From NCBI RefSeq assembly GCF_049701115.1, contig NZ_JBNATX010000002.1, positions 62,001 through 126,000 of the forward strand: DNA of 64,000 nucleotides, in the 5' to 3' direction. The notes under the pieces were generated by a model. It worked only from the letters and a program-made list of their open reading frames with translations, was not told the origin of the DNA and did not search any database. The translations under genes and the position numbers were made by a program. Positions 8,971 through 17,579 of the stretch are shown in pieces (the stretch's first letter is position 1; each line of letters starts with the position of its first letter). This DNA comes from Thermoanaerobacter sp049701115 (GTDB lineage Bacteria; Bacillota; Thermoanaerobacteria; Thermoanaerobacterales; Thermoanaerobacteraceae).

Positions 8971-10134
8971 TTACAGGTATTCATAAATTATTACACCTTT
9001 AACAACTCTATTTACTCTTCCCTCAGGGTTTGGATTGTCAGGTGTTATTCCTAAATTCAAAGATTTATAAAAAGCTAGCATTTGTGCATAAATAATGTAC
9101 AAAGGCGTTAAAAAAGCTTCTTCTACATTGGTAAAATCTTGTCCCAATTTGAATATATAATCTATTCCATCTATTTGTAAATCTTCCGGCATAAAAGCCA
9201 TTAATTTTCTTTGGCCCGGCTCATTTGCTATTTCTTTTATGAGATCTAAATCATATTTTTGTGTATAAGGATTATTTGATACAAAAAATCCTAAGAGTGT
9301 TTTATCATTTATAACAGATTTGGGACCATGTCTAAATCCTAAAGGGGTATTAAAGTTAGTATTGACCTCTCCTCTTGATAATTCTAAAGATTTCAGTGCA
9401 GCTTCTGCAGCACATCCCTTTAAGTTACCACTGCCCAAATATACCAATCTGTCATAGTCATTTTTTGATATTTCTTCTATTTTCGCCGCATCTTTTTCTA
9501 TTATTCTTTCTGCTTCTTTTGCTAATTTTTCAAAGAGGTCTTTTTTGCTCTCAATTTGTTCTATGTGTGGTAGCATTAAATCTGTTAAAAGCATACATGT
9601 GAAACTACTTGTCATTGCAAAACCTTCATCATTTGCTTCTTCAGGCATAAATATGTTTAAACAATTTTTCTTGTCAATTGTGCTTTTTGCCATTTTGCCA
9701 TCTTTATTGCAGGTGATGTTTAGGAAGTAAACATCTTTTATAATCTTTTCTGCTAACTCTATTGTGGCTAAACTTTCTGGACTATCGCCAGACCTTGCAT
9801 GGGAAATTAAAAGAGTTGGTCTTTCTTTAAAGAAAAAGTTCTCTGGTGATGCAACAATATCTGTAGTATCAATTGCTTCTACGTCTAGTCCAAGCATTCT
9901 CCTTAGATAGCCTTCACTGCTATAGCCAACATATGCAGATGTTCCCGCACCAGTTAGTATAATCTTCAAATCCTTTAGCTGAAATATTGGATTTAAAAAT
10001 TCAATGATTTCTTTCTTCTGATTTGCCAAAATATCAAAAAGTTTTTTCCATACTTCTGGCTGCTGATTTATTTCTTTTGCAGTGAAATATCCACCTTTTT
10101 CTTTTAACCGCTCTTCACTGTAACCCAGTATCAC
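8971..10134 (-). CDS. agaS: AgaS-like SIS-domain sugar isomerase/deaminase
   Basis: 387 residues with two SIS (sugar isomerase) domains, the length and layout of AgaS, which acts on galactosamine 6-phosphate or related aldose phosphates to give tagatose 6-phosphate. Visible SIS patterns: LTGAGTSAYVG near residue 60, ISHARSGDSPES near 110, LGSGNLKGCAAEAALKSLE in the second domain. Downstream of the PfkB kinase by 21 bases and upstream of the Gfo/Idh gene. No AgaA/NagA deacetylase is present in the cluster, so galactosamine rather than its N-acetyl form, or another sugar, may be the substrate; this is inference. Confidence 0.82.
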   Translation of the reverse strand: MILGYSEERLKEKGGYFTAKEINQQPEVWKKLFDILANQKKEIIEFLNPIFQLKDLKIILTGAGTSAYVGYSSEGYLRRMLGLDVEAIDTTDIVASPENFFFKERPTLLISHARSGDSPESLATIELAEKIIKDVYFLNITCNKDGKMAKSTIDKKNCLNIFMPEEANDEGFAMTSSFTCMLLTDLMLPHIEQIESKKDLFEKLAKEAERIIEKDAAKIEEISKNDYDRLVYLGSGNLKGCAAEAALKSLELSRGEVNTNFNTPLGFRHGPKSVINDKTLLGFFVSNNPYTQKYDLDLIKEIANEPGQRKLMAFMPEDLQIDGIDYIFKLGQDFTNVEEAFLTPLYIIYAQMLAFYKSLNLGITPDNPNPEGRVNRVVKGVIIYEYL

Positions 10135-10155
10135 TTCGAACTCCTCCTTTATTTT

Positions 10156-11085
10156 TTAAAGTTTTTCTACTTTTACTTCTTTTCTTAATTGCTCAACATC
10201 ACTACGCACAACATACCCTGTCTTGTAATGCATAGCATTTGATGCACCACAAGCTGTGGCAAGTATTGCTGCTTCAACTATATTAAATCCTCTTTTTATT
10301 CCTACAGCCATCCCTGCAACATATGAATCACCAGAACCGACAGGGCTTGCTAATTTAATTTTGGGAGGGGTAATTTCGAAAACACCTTCATTTGTGGCAA
10401 TAATAGAACCCTCCGATCCAAGAGTGATTGAAACAACTTCTATGCCCAAATTTCTAAGTTCTTCAGCTGCTTTTTTAAATTCTTCAATGGTTTTTAACTC
10501 TCTTCTAAGCAATTTTTCTGCCTCTTCTTTATTAGGTTTGATCATAAAGGGCTTGGCAGTTAAAGCCTTTGAAAGGTAATTGCCACTTGTGTCAAGAATC
10601 AATTTTGCCCCATTTCTTTTCGCAATGTTCACCAGTTCTACATATATGTCTTCATAAACACCTCTGGCAGCACTGCCTGAAGCCGTTATTATATTGTACT
10701 TTTTTGAGATAATGCTAAATTTTTCTAAAAATTCAACTATATTTTCCGGCTCTACATAAGGACCCTTTTCTAAAATTTCTGTATGAGTGCCCTGCACTGG
10801 ATCTAAAATAGCAATACAAGTGCGTGTCTCCCCTTCTATTTTGATGAATTCACATCTTACACCCATTTTGTTAAGTTCTTCTTCTATAAATTCACCAGCT
10901 TTACCACCTAAAAATCCCGTTGCTGTTACCTCTTCTCCCAGTATTTTTATAACCTTTGTTACATTGATTCCCTTGCCGCCTGCTACGCTATTTTCTTCTT
11001 GTGGCCTAAAAATTTTCCCTATTTGAAAATTATCTATCCTGTAACTTTTATCAATTGAAGGATTTAAAGTGACTGTCAGTATCAT
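10156..11085 (-). CDS. PfkB-family hexose-phosphate kinase (tagatose-6-P or fructose-1-P kinase type)
   Basis: 309-residue kinase of the LacC/FruK branch. It shows the substrate motif VAGGKGINVTKV, the mid-domain KPNKEEAEKLL, and the catalytic PVGSGDSYVAG. In this cluster, between an AgaS-like isomerase and a KbaY-type aldolase, tagatose 6-phosphate to tagatose 1,6-bisphosphate is the best guess, but the sequence alone does not exclude 1-phosphofructokinase. The start at 11085 overlaps the end of the aldolase gene by four bases (ATGA-type coupling). Confidence 0.85.
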   Translation of the reverse strand: MILTVTLNPSIDKSYRIDNFQIGKIFRPQEENSVAGGKGINVTKVIKILGEEVTATGFLGGKAGEFIEEELNKMGVRCEFIKIEGETRTCIAILDPVQGTHTEILEKGPYVEPENIVEFLEKFSIISKKYNIITASGSAARGVYEDIYVELVNIAKRNGAKLILDTSGNYLSKALTAKPFMIKPNKEEAEKLLRRELKTIEEFKKAAEELRNLGIEVVSITLGSEGSIIATNEGVFEITPPKIKLASPVGSGDSYVAGMAVGIKRGFNIVEAAILATACGASNAMHYKTGYVVRSDVEQLRKEVKVEKL

Positions 11086-11936
11086 ACCCTTCCCTCGCAG
11101 CCAAAAAGTTTTATTTTTTCTTTTACAACCTCTTCTATCGCCCTTTCTGCAGGTGCAAGGAACTTTCTTGGATCGCTCTCGTCTGGATTATTTCTAAACA
11201 CTTCTTTTATTGCATTTGCAAAAGGAATTTTTAATTCTGTAGCAATGTTTAATTTGCATATACCCAGTGCTATAGCTTTTTTTACTAACTCATCAGGAAC
11301 TCCCGACGCACCATGAAGTACCAATGGAATGTCTACTAAGTTCGCTATTTCTTTTAGCCTTTCAAAGTCAAGTTTTACTTCCCCTTTATACATCCCATGG
11401 GCTGTGCCAATTGCTATAGCTAATGAGTCAACTCCTGTCTTCTCTACAAAATCCGCTGCCATTTTGGGATCTGTAAATGCACTTTTATCTTCTTTTATAT
11501 ACATATCGTCTTCAATGCCTACTATACTTCCAAGTTCTGCTTCCACGGTTACACCTGCTGCATGCGCCACTTCTACAACCTTTTTTGTAAGTTCTACATT
11601 TTCTTCATAGGAAAGCATTGACCCATCAATCATTACTGAAGTGTAACCTGCTCTTATGCATTTTACAACGAGTTCAAAGGAATTCCCGTGGTCTAAATGT
11701 AGCGCTATCGGTATATTATATTTTTCTGATGCGACTTTTGCCATTGCTGCTATATAGTCTTCTCCTGCATGCTTTATTGTCCCAGGCGTTGTCTGTAAAA
11801 TTAAAGGTGATCTCATATCATATGCACCTTTTACAACCGCTTTTAAGGTTTCAAGGTTGTGCACGTTAAAGGCTCCTACAGCATATTTGTTTTTCTTAGC
11901 ATCTTCAAGCATATTTTTCGTGTTTACTAATGGCAT
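11082..11936 (-). CDS. Class II tagatose/fructose-bisphosphate aldolase (KbaY/GatY type)
   Basis: Zinc aldolase splitting a ketose bisphosphate to DHAP and glyceraldehyde 3-phosphate. Counting from ATG 11936 (GAGGTG six bases upstream), catalytic Asp82 and zinc ligands His83 (LHLDHG), His180 (GTAHG) and His208 (LVLHGASG) fall at the same numbers as in E. coli KbaY/GatY. A GTG at 11945 would add three residues. It follows the PTS IIA gene after a long stem-loop and overlaps the kinase gene. The tagatose assignment is inferred from length, numbering and neighbours; fructose-bisphosphate activity is the alternative. Confidence 0.85.
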   Translation of the reverse strand: MPLVNTKNMLEDAKKNKYAVGAFNVHNLETLKAVVKGAYDMRSPLILQTTPGTIKHAGEDYIAAMAKVASEKYNIPIALHLDHGNSFELVVKCIRAGYTSVMIDGSMLSYEENVELTKKVVEVAHAAGVTVEAELGSIVGIEDDMYIKEDKSAFTDPKMAADFVEKTGVDSLAIAIGTAHGMYKGEVKLDFERLKEIANLVDIPLVLHGASGVPDELVKKAIALGICKLNIATELKIPFANAIKEVFRNNPDESDPRKFLAPAERAIEEVVKEKIKLFGCEGRV

Positions 11937-11961
11937 TTTGGTCACCTCACTAAAAAATTAC

Positions 11962-12001
11962 TCTGCACCAGGCACCTATCTTTTAGAAAGCCCGGTGCAG
12001 A
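11962..12001 (-). terminator. Intra-operon stem-loop between PTS IIA and aldolase genes
   Basis: On the minus strand TCTGCACCGGGC pairs with GCCTGGTGCAGA (12 bp, one G-U) around a 16-base loop, then AGTAATTTTTTAG. It is terminator-like but the T run begins five bases late. It may attenuate read-through, or stabilise the upstream PTS message, giving different levels of transporter and enzymes. Confidence 0.6.
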
Positions 12002-12009
12002 AACATGTA

Positions 12010-12441
12010 TTAAATACCATCTTCTTCTGACATGTGGTCAGTAACACTACTGTTCTCTTCAAAAGCCATTACACTATTTTTCGTAGTATTTACCGCTATT
12101 TTAGCCAAGTCTTCAAGTGCTAAATGGTTTTTTTGTAGAGCAACCTCCAATATAGCACTTAAATTACAGCCTGCTACCAGTTTTTTTCGTGCATCACCTA
12201 CTACAAATTCGGCAGCTACTTTGAAAGGAGTACCGCCTACAATATCGCAAATTATTAATACAGAAGATTCAACATGTTTCTTAAGAATTTTCCCTATTCT
12301 GTATCTTAAACTAATGTCAGAATCACTTTCTATAAAATCTATCGCATAAATTCCTTCTTGCTTACCAGCTATAAGCTCAATAGAACTTTTTAATCCTGTC
12401 GCATAATTACCATGTCCTATGATCAGAATAATATTCTCCAT
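12010..12441 (-). CDS. PTS mannose-family EIIA component
   Basis: Cytosolic phosphocarrier that takes phosphate from HPr and hands it to EIIB. 143 residues, with the phosphorylated His10 in LIIGHGNYATG and the fold motif IICDIVGGTPFKVA. The last PTS gene of the operon, one base after IID. Mannose-family IIA with an AgaS/KbaY-type gene set points to an amino-sugar (Aga-type) PTS, by inference. Confidence 0.88.
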   Translation of the reverse strand: MENIILIIGHGNYATGLKSSIELIAGKQEGIYAIDFIESDSDISLRYRIGKILKKHVESSVLIICDIVGGTPFKVAAEFVVGDARKKLVAGCNLSAILEVALQKNHLALEDLAKIAVNTTKNSVMAFEENSSVTDHMSEEDGI

Positions 12442-12442
12442 T

Positions 12443-13243
12443 TTACAAAACCCCTAGGTATGATAGTATTATAGCCATCAAAAATGTAATCAAAATCAAT
12501 ATTACAGGACTTACTTTTTTATACTTCAAAAGATAGAACATCAGTAAAGTATATCCCAGTGGTAAAATATTTGGAAATATTTTGTCAAAAAATTCTGTTT
12601 GCAATGAAATAACATGTTCTTTGTTGATTGGAATTTTGGTTAATACCTCAATGTGGACATAGGTAGCTATTAATCCACCTATTACTGTTACTCCAAGTAT
12701 AGAAGCAGCTTTAGAAAATATTTTTGATTGCTCTTTTATAAGATCAATTGCATTTACTCCTAAATTGTATCCAAGGTGAGTTAAGGGAATACGCAACAGC
12801 CAAATTCCCAGATACACTGTGAAAAACAATATTGGTCCTATTAAACTGCCTTGCATGGCAAAAGAAGCTGTGATACCAACCATTATGGGAAGTAAAGTAA
12901 ACCAAAATACCGCATCACCAATTCCTGCTAATGGTCCAAATAAAGCCACCTTTAATCCTCTGATTACTCCTCTATCTTCCCGATTCTCTTCTAAAGATAA
13001 AAGCAAACCCATAAGAAAACCTGCCAAATTAGGATGAGTATTTATAAATTCCAAATTATCTTTCATTGCATCTGAAAGGCCTTTTTTATCATCTTTATAT
13101 ATTTTTTTGAGAAAAGGCAACTGCGCTAATGTAAATCCCCCTGCTTGCATTCTTTCATAATTAAAGCTTGCTTGCAAAAGTGAGGAGCGAATTGCCAGTT
13201 TAGTTATATCGTTTTTTGTTAGTATTTTTTTAGATTCCTTCAC
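12443..13243 (-). CDS. PTS mannose-family EIID component
   Basis: Membrane component that forms the translocation channel with IIC. Its body begins LTKNDITKLAIRSSLLQASFNYERMQAGGF, the EIID signature, with GLKVALFGPLAGIGDAVFWFTLLPI further on and hydrophobic C-terminal helices. A start at 13273 would give 276 residues, but GTG 13243 has AGGAGAGG six bases upstream and gives 266, so I choose it; it then overlaps the IIC gene by 14 bases, implying coupling. Confidence 0.88.
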   Translation of the reverse strand: MKESKKILTKNDITKLAIRSSLLQASFNYERMQAGGFTLAQLPFLKKIYKDDKKGLSDAMKDNLEFINTHPNLAGFLMGLLLSLEENREDRGVIRGLKVALFGPLAGIGDAVFWFTLLPIMVGITASFAMQGSLIGPILFFTVYLGIWLLRIPLTHLGYNLGVNAIDLIKEQSKIFSKAASILGVTVIGGLIATYVHIEVLTKIPINKEHVISLQTEFFDKIFPNILPLGYTLLMFYLLKYKKVSPVILILITFLMAIILSYLGVL

Positions 13244-14027
13244 TGTAATCCTCTCCTTTCGTTGCCACATCATTATTTAAAGCAACGGGCTGCTCTTTCA
13301 TTCTGAAATATTCATAAAGTGCTAACGCTGCCCCTATAACTGCAACTGGTAAAAGATTTGAGAATGGTAAGAAAGATGCTATAAAAAATCCAATGATAAA
13401 ATATGGGGTATACTCTGCTCTCATCATTACTCTAAGCAACATACCAAACCCTACTGCTGGTAACATTCCACCTGCTACTTCAAAACCATGAGCCAACCAT
13501 GCTGGCATTGATTGTACGATTGTTTTCATTAAATCCTGTGCCACATATACACTTAAAAAGACAATTATTCCATAACTTAGAGCAACAATAGAAGTAGTTA
13601 AAATATTTATTTTTGCAAGTCCTTTTATGTTTGCTTCTTCTGCATATTTATCAGCTTTTGCCATGAAAAATGAAAAGGTAGAATAATAGAATAAAATTAT
13701 ATATTGCATTAGAAAACTAAAAGGCAATGCTAATCCTAGTGCTGTCTTAGGATCTACCCCAGTTGTAAAAGCAATAACCGTTGTCATTAATCCCGCCAAG
13801 ATTGGATTGGGAGGTTGTGTTCCTCCTGCAGGTGTCAATCCTGCAAAAGCTAATTCAGTCAATCCACCAGCAATTAAGCCTGTGTGTACGTCACCAAGTA
13901 TCAATCCTGTTAAAGTTCCCACAATTATCGGTCTAAAAAGGAAAAATGCTTCAAGCCAAAAATCCACACCTACTATTATCGCCATTAAAGTTAAAAGCAA
14001 AGCTTGCGTCAATGTGATGCTATGCAT
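13230..14027 (-). CDS. PTS mannose-family EIIC component
   Basis: Sugar permease of about seven to eight membrane helices, 265 residues. The family pattern is visible in IIVGTLTGLILGDVHTGLIAGG and the GGTQPPNPILAGL loop. It lies 14 bases after IIB and overlaps IID. With IID it determines which sugar is carried; the sequence alone does not show which. Confidence 0.88.
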   Translation of the reverse strand: MHSITLTQALLLTLMAIIVGVDFWLEAFFLFRPIIVGTLTGLILGDVHTGLIAGGLTELAFAGLTPAGGTQPPNPILAGLMTTVIAFTTGVDPKTALGLALPFSFLMQYIILFYYSTFSFFMAKADKYAEEANIKGLAKINILTTSIVALSYGIIVFLSVYVAQDLMKTIVQSMPAWLAHGFEVAGGMLPAVGFGMLLRVMMRAEYTPYFIIGFFIASFLPFSNLLPVAVIGAALALYEYFRMKEQPVALNNDVATKGEDYSEGI

Positions 14028-14041
14028 TCAATCAAACCTCC

Positions 14042-14515
14042 TCATTGTAAATATTCTTTTTTATCGTCAGGAGTATCTTGTATATACACTTCCACTCCTT
14101 TCGAACTAATATAATGCAAATCCTCTAAGTCTTTTTCATCTACATACACTTTTTTACTAAGTTGTCTTTTACCTGGTGAAAAATGCATGTTACCAACATT
14201 CACTTCTTTTATAGGTACTCCCCCATCTACTAATTTTCTAACAACTTGCGGAGTTTTGCACACTATAAAAATTTTTTGAGAAGGCGAAGCTTTATGAATT
14301 ATATTGATAGTATGTTCTACCGTAAAAAAGCGAATGCCCACTCCTGCCATCTCTGCTGTCATTTTCATAAGTTGCTGCTGTAATGGGTCATTAGCCACTT
14401 CATCGTCTACGACTACAATTAAATTTGCCCCTAATGACTTCACCCATGTTACTCCTACCTGACCATGAACCAAACGGTTATCTATCCTTGTAAGTAAAAT
14501 ATTAGGAACTGACAA
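14042..14515 (-). CDS. PTS mannose-family EIIB component
   Basis: Phosphotransfer subunit, 157 residues, with the phosphorylated His17 in RIDNRLVHGQVGVTW and the conserved VNVGNMHFSPGKRQLSKKVYV. It is the first gene of the operon. TTG 14515 has AGGAGG seven bases upstream. A sigma-54 promoter lies about 60 bases before it. Confidence 0.9.
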   Translation of the reverse strand: MSVPNILLTRIDNRLVHGQVGVTWVKSLGANLIVVVDDEVANDPLQQQLMKMTAEMAGVGIRFFTVEHTINIIHKASPSQKIFIVCKTPQVVRKLVDGGVPIKEVNVGNMHFSPGKRQLSKKVYVDEKDLEDLHYISSKGVEVYIQDTPDDKKEYLQ

Positions 14516-14574
14516 ACACCTACCTCCTTCCTAATAAAACTAATAAAATTCTTTTTTCATTCTGTTTTCTACTA

Positions 14575-14590
14575 GCAAAAATCATGCCAA
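14575..14590 (-). promoter_or_regulatory. Sigma-54 (-24/-12) promoter of the mannose-type PTS operon
   Basis: Minus strand TTGGCATG-N4-TTGC followed by TA, with exactly ten bases between the GG (-24) and GC (-12) elements, against the consensus TGGCACG-N4-TTGC. It sits between the levR terminator and the IIB gene. Promoters of LevR-activated mannose-family PTS operons use this sigma factor, so the adjacent LevR-type gene fits. Predicted start near 14563. Confidence 0.85.
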
Positions 14591-14619
14591 CCAGTGTAAA
14601 TACTCATGATTTAATATTA

Positions 14620-14650
14620 TAAAAAGCATTCCCGCTTATCTGGGAATGCT
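14620..14650 (-). terminator. Terminator after the LevR-type gene
   Basis: AGCATTCCC (14625-14633) and GGGAATGCT (14642-14650) form a perfect 9-bp stem; on the minus strand it is followed by TTTTTAT. It separates the regulator transcript from the sigma-54 promoter. Confidence 0.85.
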
Positions 14651-14703
14651 AATAAAACATATTTCAGAAGATATTTTTTCTACTATAGCAATTTACATAC
14701 ATT

Positions 14704-17452
14704 CTAAAAGGGTAAATTTTTTATTTTAGTAGCTATCAAATCATATATAAACCCAATCTCCGCTGTCGGTATTTCCACTTTGTAAGTTTCCTCTATGACA
14801 CTAAAAGCAGATTTAACAAAATCTATGAACTGTCTATGACACTGTTCGAATTCTTCTAAATTAGTGTAAGTAGTTATGGGTTCTTTCATTACTAATCTTT
14901 CAATCATTACACTCACATGTATATATAGGCTTATCTTTAGATCATTAGAAAATCTTACCCCTATAAATCTTTCCAAATCTGATATAGCCTTTTCTACCTG
15001 CACAATTATTTTATCTGGATTCAATATAGTCAAATGGTGTAGCACGTTTTGCAAAGAAAATAATCTTACTATTTTTTGGTTTATTTGTTGTACTGTTTCG
15101 TCATCTACAATTCCTCTCAATATCTTGCTAAGCAATACATCTCCTTTTCCAGCAATTAAATCTTCCAAGGAAAGATAAGGTACTTCTTTTATCCCGGGAT
15201 CTGCTGTGCCTATTATAAGCTTCACGTTATAATTTTTGAATATTTCATCTTTTACACCATTTCCCTTTAATCTGCTGTAGTCATAGGGGATGATTTCAAT
15301 ATCCTCTTCTTTAAAACACTCTTTTAAAAGGTCTTTTATTTTTACTGCCGTTCCGATGCCAGTCACGCAGGTTGTCAAAATTGCATTTTCTCTGTTCTTC
15401 TGTGATTTTATAAACTTATATCTGCTGCTGTTTTTCTGTATCGCCTCTGTCACAATCTGCTCCAACGGTTGATTTTGAAGTATCCTGTTCCCAACATCTA
15501 AAGCCAGCTGTGTTGTAATATTGTTTATAATCGCTATGTCACCTTCAACAATATCAGTTAAAGATTTGTATATCTCTTCTAAAGAACCCATATCAACAAG
15601 AATTATGACTCCTCTTGAAGTATCAATATTTTTTAGATAATCCTGAACCCTTGCCATGACTTCCTGTGTTGACATCTCAATCGGCATATCAAAAGCTTCA
15701 AAAACAAACTGTCCCAAAAGCCTGTTAGCGACACTGGCAATGCTACTGGCAGTAGAATACCCATGGGCGATTATTATGGAGTTTATCAGGTTTGCTGTAT
15801 CAGTTTTGTTTAAACTCCTAACATACAGAGTAAAATATGCCAAAGCGATCTTACTTAGCTTTATATCCAAATTGACTTCTATGAGGTCTGACATTTTATT
15901 TGCTATTATAAATTCTCTTGGAAAAACATTTTTCAATATTTCCAACATCGCATCTATATTTTCAGAATACTTTTCGTAAGTCATGTCACTTAAAAGATAA
16001 TTAATAAAATGAGACAAAACCAAGACAGAATTGCCGTAATATTTAATTCCATACATATTCTGTATTATATTAAGCACGTTTTCCACTACATTCTTAATGG
16101 CATTAAAAACTATTGAGTCTATATAATTGTTGTCATTCTTGAAAATTATGGTATCTGTAAGCTCATTCAAATAAATTAGGATGTTCTTCTTAAAATCTTC
16201 AGAAGTTATCTCTTTGGCCTGGTATTTTTTAAAAAACTCAAACATTTTACCCAATGCTTCATAGATTTCCCTGTTATCATCTCTTTCCCACATCAAATCT
16301 TCATCTTTTTTATTGTAGGAAATTAGCATTCCATTGAAGTGAAAATTACTTTTTACTATGTCAAGGTCTGTTTGCATTTCTTTAGGCAAGTCGTACAAGT
16401 GAATTCTTAAAATGTTTGTTTTATTTTTTACAATATGGCTGTAAGCTTGAGCGCAGCTGTATTTTATGACATTTATGAGTTTACCAATATTGCCTGAAAT
16501 CTTCGCCTTAAGAAGCACATTCAAGACTTGCTTACTTATCAGAATATCCATCCCTAAATTTTTAGCCTCATTTTTGTAAAAATTGTATATAAGTTGTAAT
16601 CTTTCATGCAACGGCCTTTCATAAAAAGAGGGTATGTTAACGATTAAAGGTATTCGCCTCAAAAAAGTTTTGGTAAAAGTTTTTTCAGGGTCTTCTGTTG
16701 TAGCAAAAGATAAACCTTACTTTCGCTGTCCTCCAATTGTTTGTCTCACCAAGCCTTCTAAATATGCCTTTATCCATAAAGAGAAACAGTTTCTCCTGCC
16801 CCTCGGGAGGTAACCTGTGTACTTCATCTAAGAACAGATAACCTCCATCGGCTTCTTCTAAAAGACCTGGTTTATCTTTATCTGCTCCTGTAAATGCTCC
16901 TTTCACATAGCCGAAAAGGTTGGCTGACAAAAGTTCGGGATTATTGGCATATTCTGCACAGTTAAATATCACATATGGAGCATTTTCTTCTATCACGCCA
17001 ATGTATTTGGCATATTCATAAATGAGCTGAGCAATATAGCTTTTACCAACACCTGTATTGCCTATAAGTAAAATAGGAAGCCCATTAGGTGGATAAGAAG
17101 CAGCAGATTTGCAAAGTTTTACCTGCTCTTTTAAACTGCCGTTGTAGCCTACAAGCTTTACGAAAGGATCTTCTGGTGAAGCTTTCAAGGAAGTGCTTAC
17201 ATCTTTTGTAGTATCCTTAAAGTCCTTTGCCCTTTTTTCGTAAATTTCTTTATCCACAAAATACACAGGCCTTGTGTTAATTTTTATTAACTTACCTTGC
17301 TTGTGAAGTTCATTTAAAAGGTGACTTGCCACATTCCTTCTCAGTTTCAACTCTCGAGCCACTTCCTGAGCAGTTATTCCTTTTTTCTCCTTTACATTCA
17401 CATTCTGCGATAACTTTCTGACCAAATTAAAGACTTTCTCTTTATTTGTCAA
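14704..17452 (-). pseudogene. levR: LevR-type sigma-54 activator, interrupted by a one-base frameshift
   Basis: About 915 residues if repaired: HTH (1-65), AAA+ sigma-54 activator domain (about 95-330, Walker A GNTGVGKS, GAFTGAD loop, Walker B LFLDEVHR), PRD1, an EIIA-Man-like domain (IIAHGYSTAS), an EIIB-like domain (TTCVTGIGTA) and PRD2, the LevR order. The first frame stops after WRTAKVRFIFCYNRRP; the expected ATTEDPEKTF continues one frame over. The shift maps to a run of four A on the plus strand (16705-16708), where three would restore the frame. The start is TTG 17452. It is either a real mutation, a sequencing error, or +1 slippage at TTT-TGC. Presumed to activate the downstream PTS operon in response to its PTS. 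Confidence 0.85.
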
Positions 17453-17488
17453 GGAGGACCGCCCTTTTTTCGTATATGTTTATTAAAA

Positions 17489-17498
17489 AGTATACCAC
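17489..17498 (-). promoter_or_regulatory. Extended -10 promoter of the LevR-type gene
   Basis: Minus strand TGTGGTATACTTTTT contains TGG-TATACT, an extended -10. No good -35 is seen. The same 13-mer stretch (TGTGGTATACTTT) precedes the second LevR-like gene at 30.55 kb. Confidence 0.5.
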
Positions 17499-17520
17499 AG
17501 AAAACAAAAAATTTTTAGAA

Positions 17521-17556
17521 GAAAATAAAACTGCCCCTGCATATAGAGAGGAGCAG
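17521..17556 (-). terminator. Transketolase terminator
   Basis: CTGCCCCT (17531-17538) and AGGAGCAG (17549-17556); in the minus-strand RNA the one mismatch becomes a G-U pair. TTTTATTTTC follows. The stem lies 24 bases past the tkt stop. Confidence 0.85.
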
Positions 17557-17579
17557 TTTGAAAAATCAAATCTATGAAA

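Noticed and set aside
16660..16720. Two independent genes (AAA+ fragment and PRD/EII protein) instead of one LevR gene
   Set aside because: The frames overlap at the expected position inside the AAA+ domain and a single base restores the family sequence, so they are one interrupted gene.
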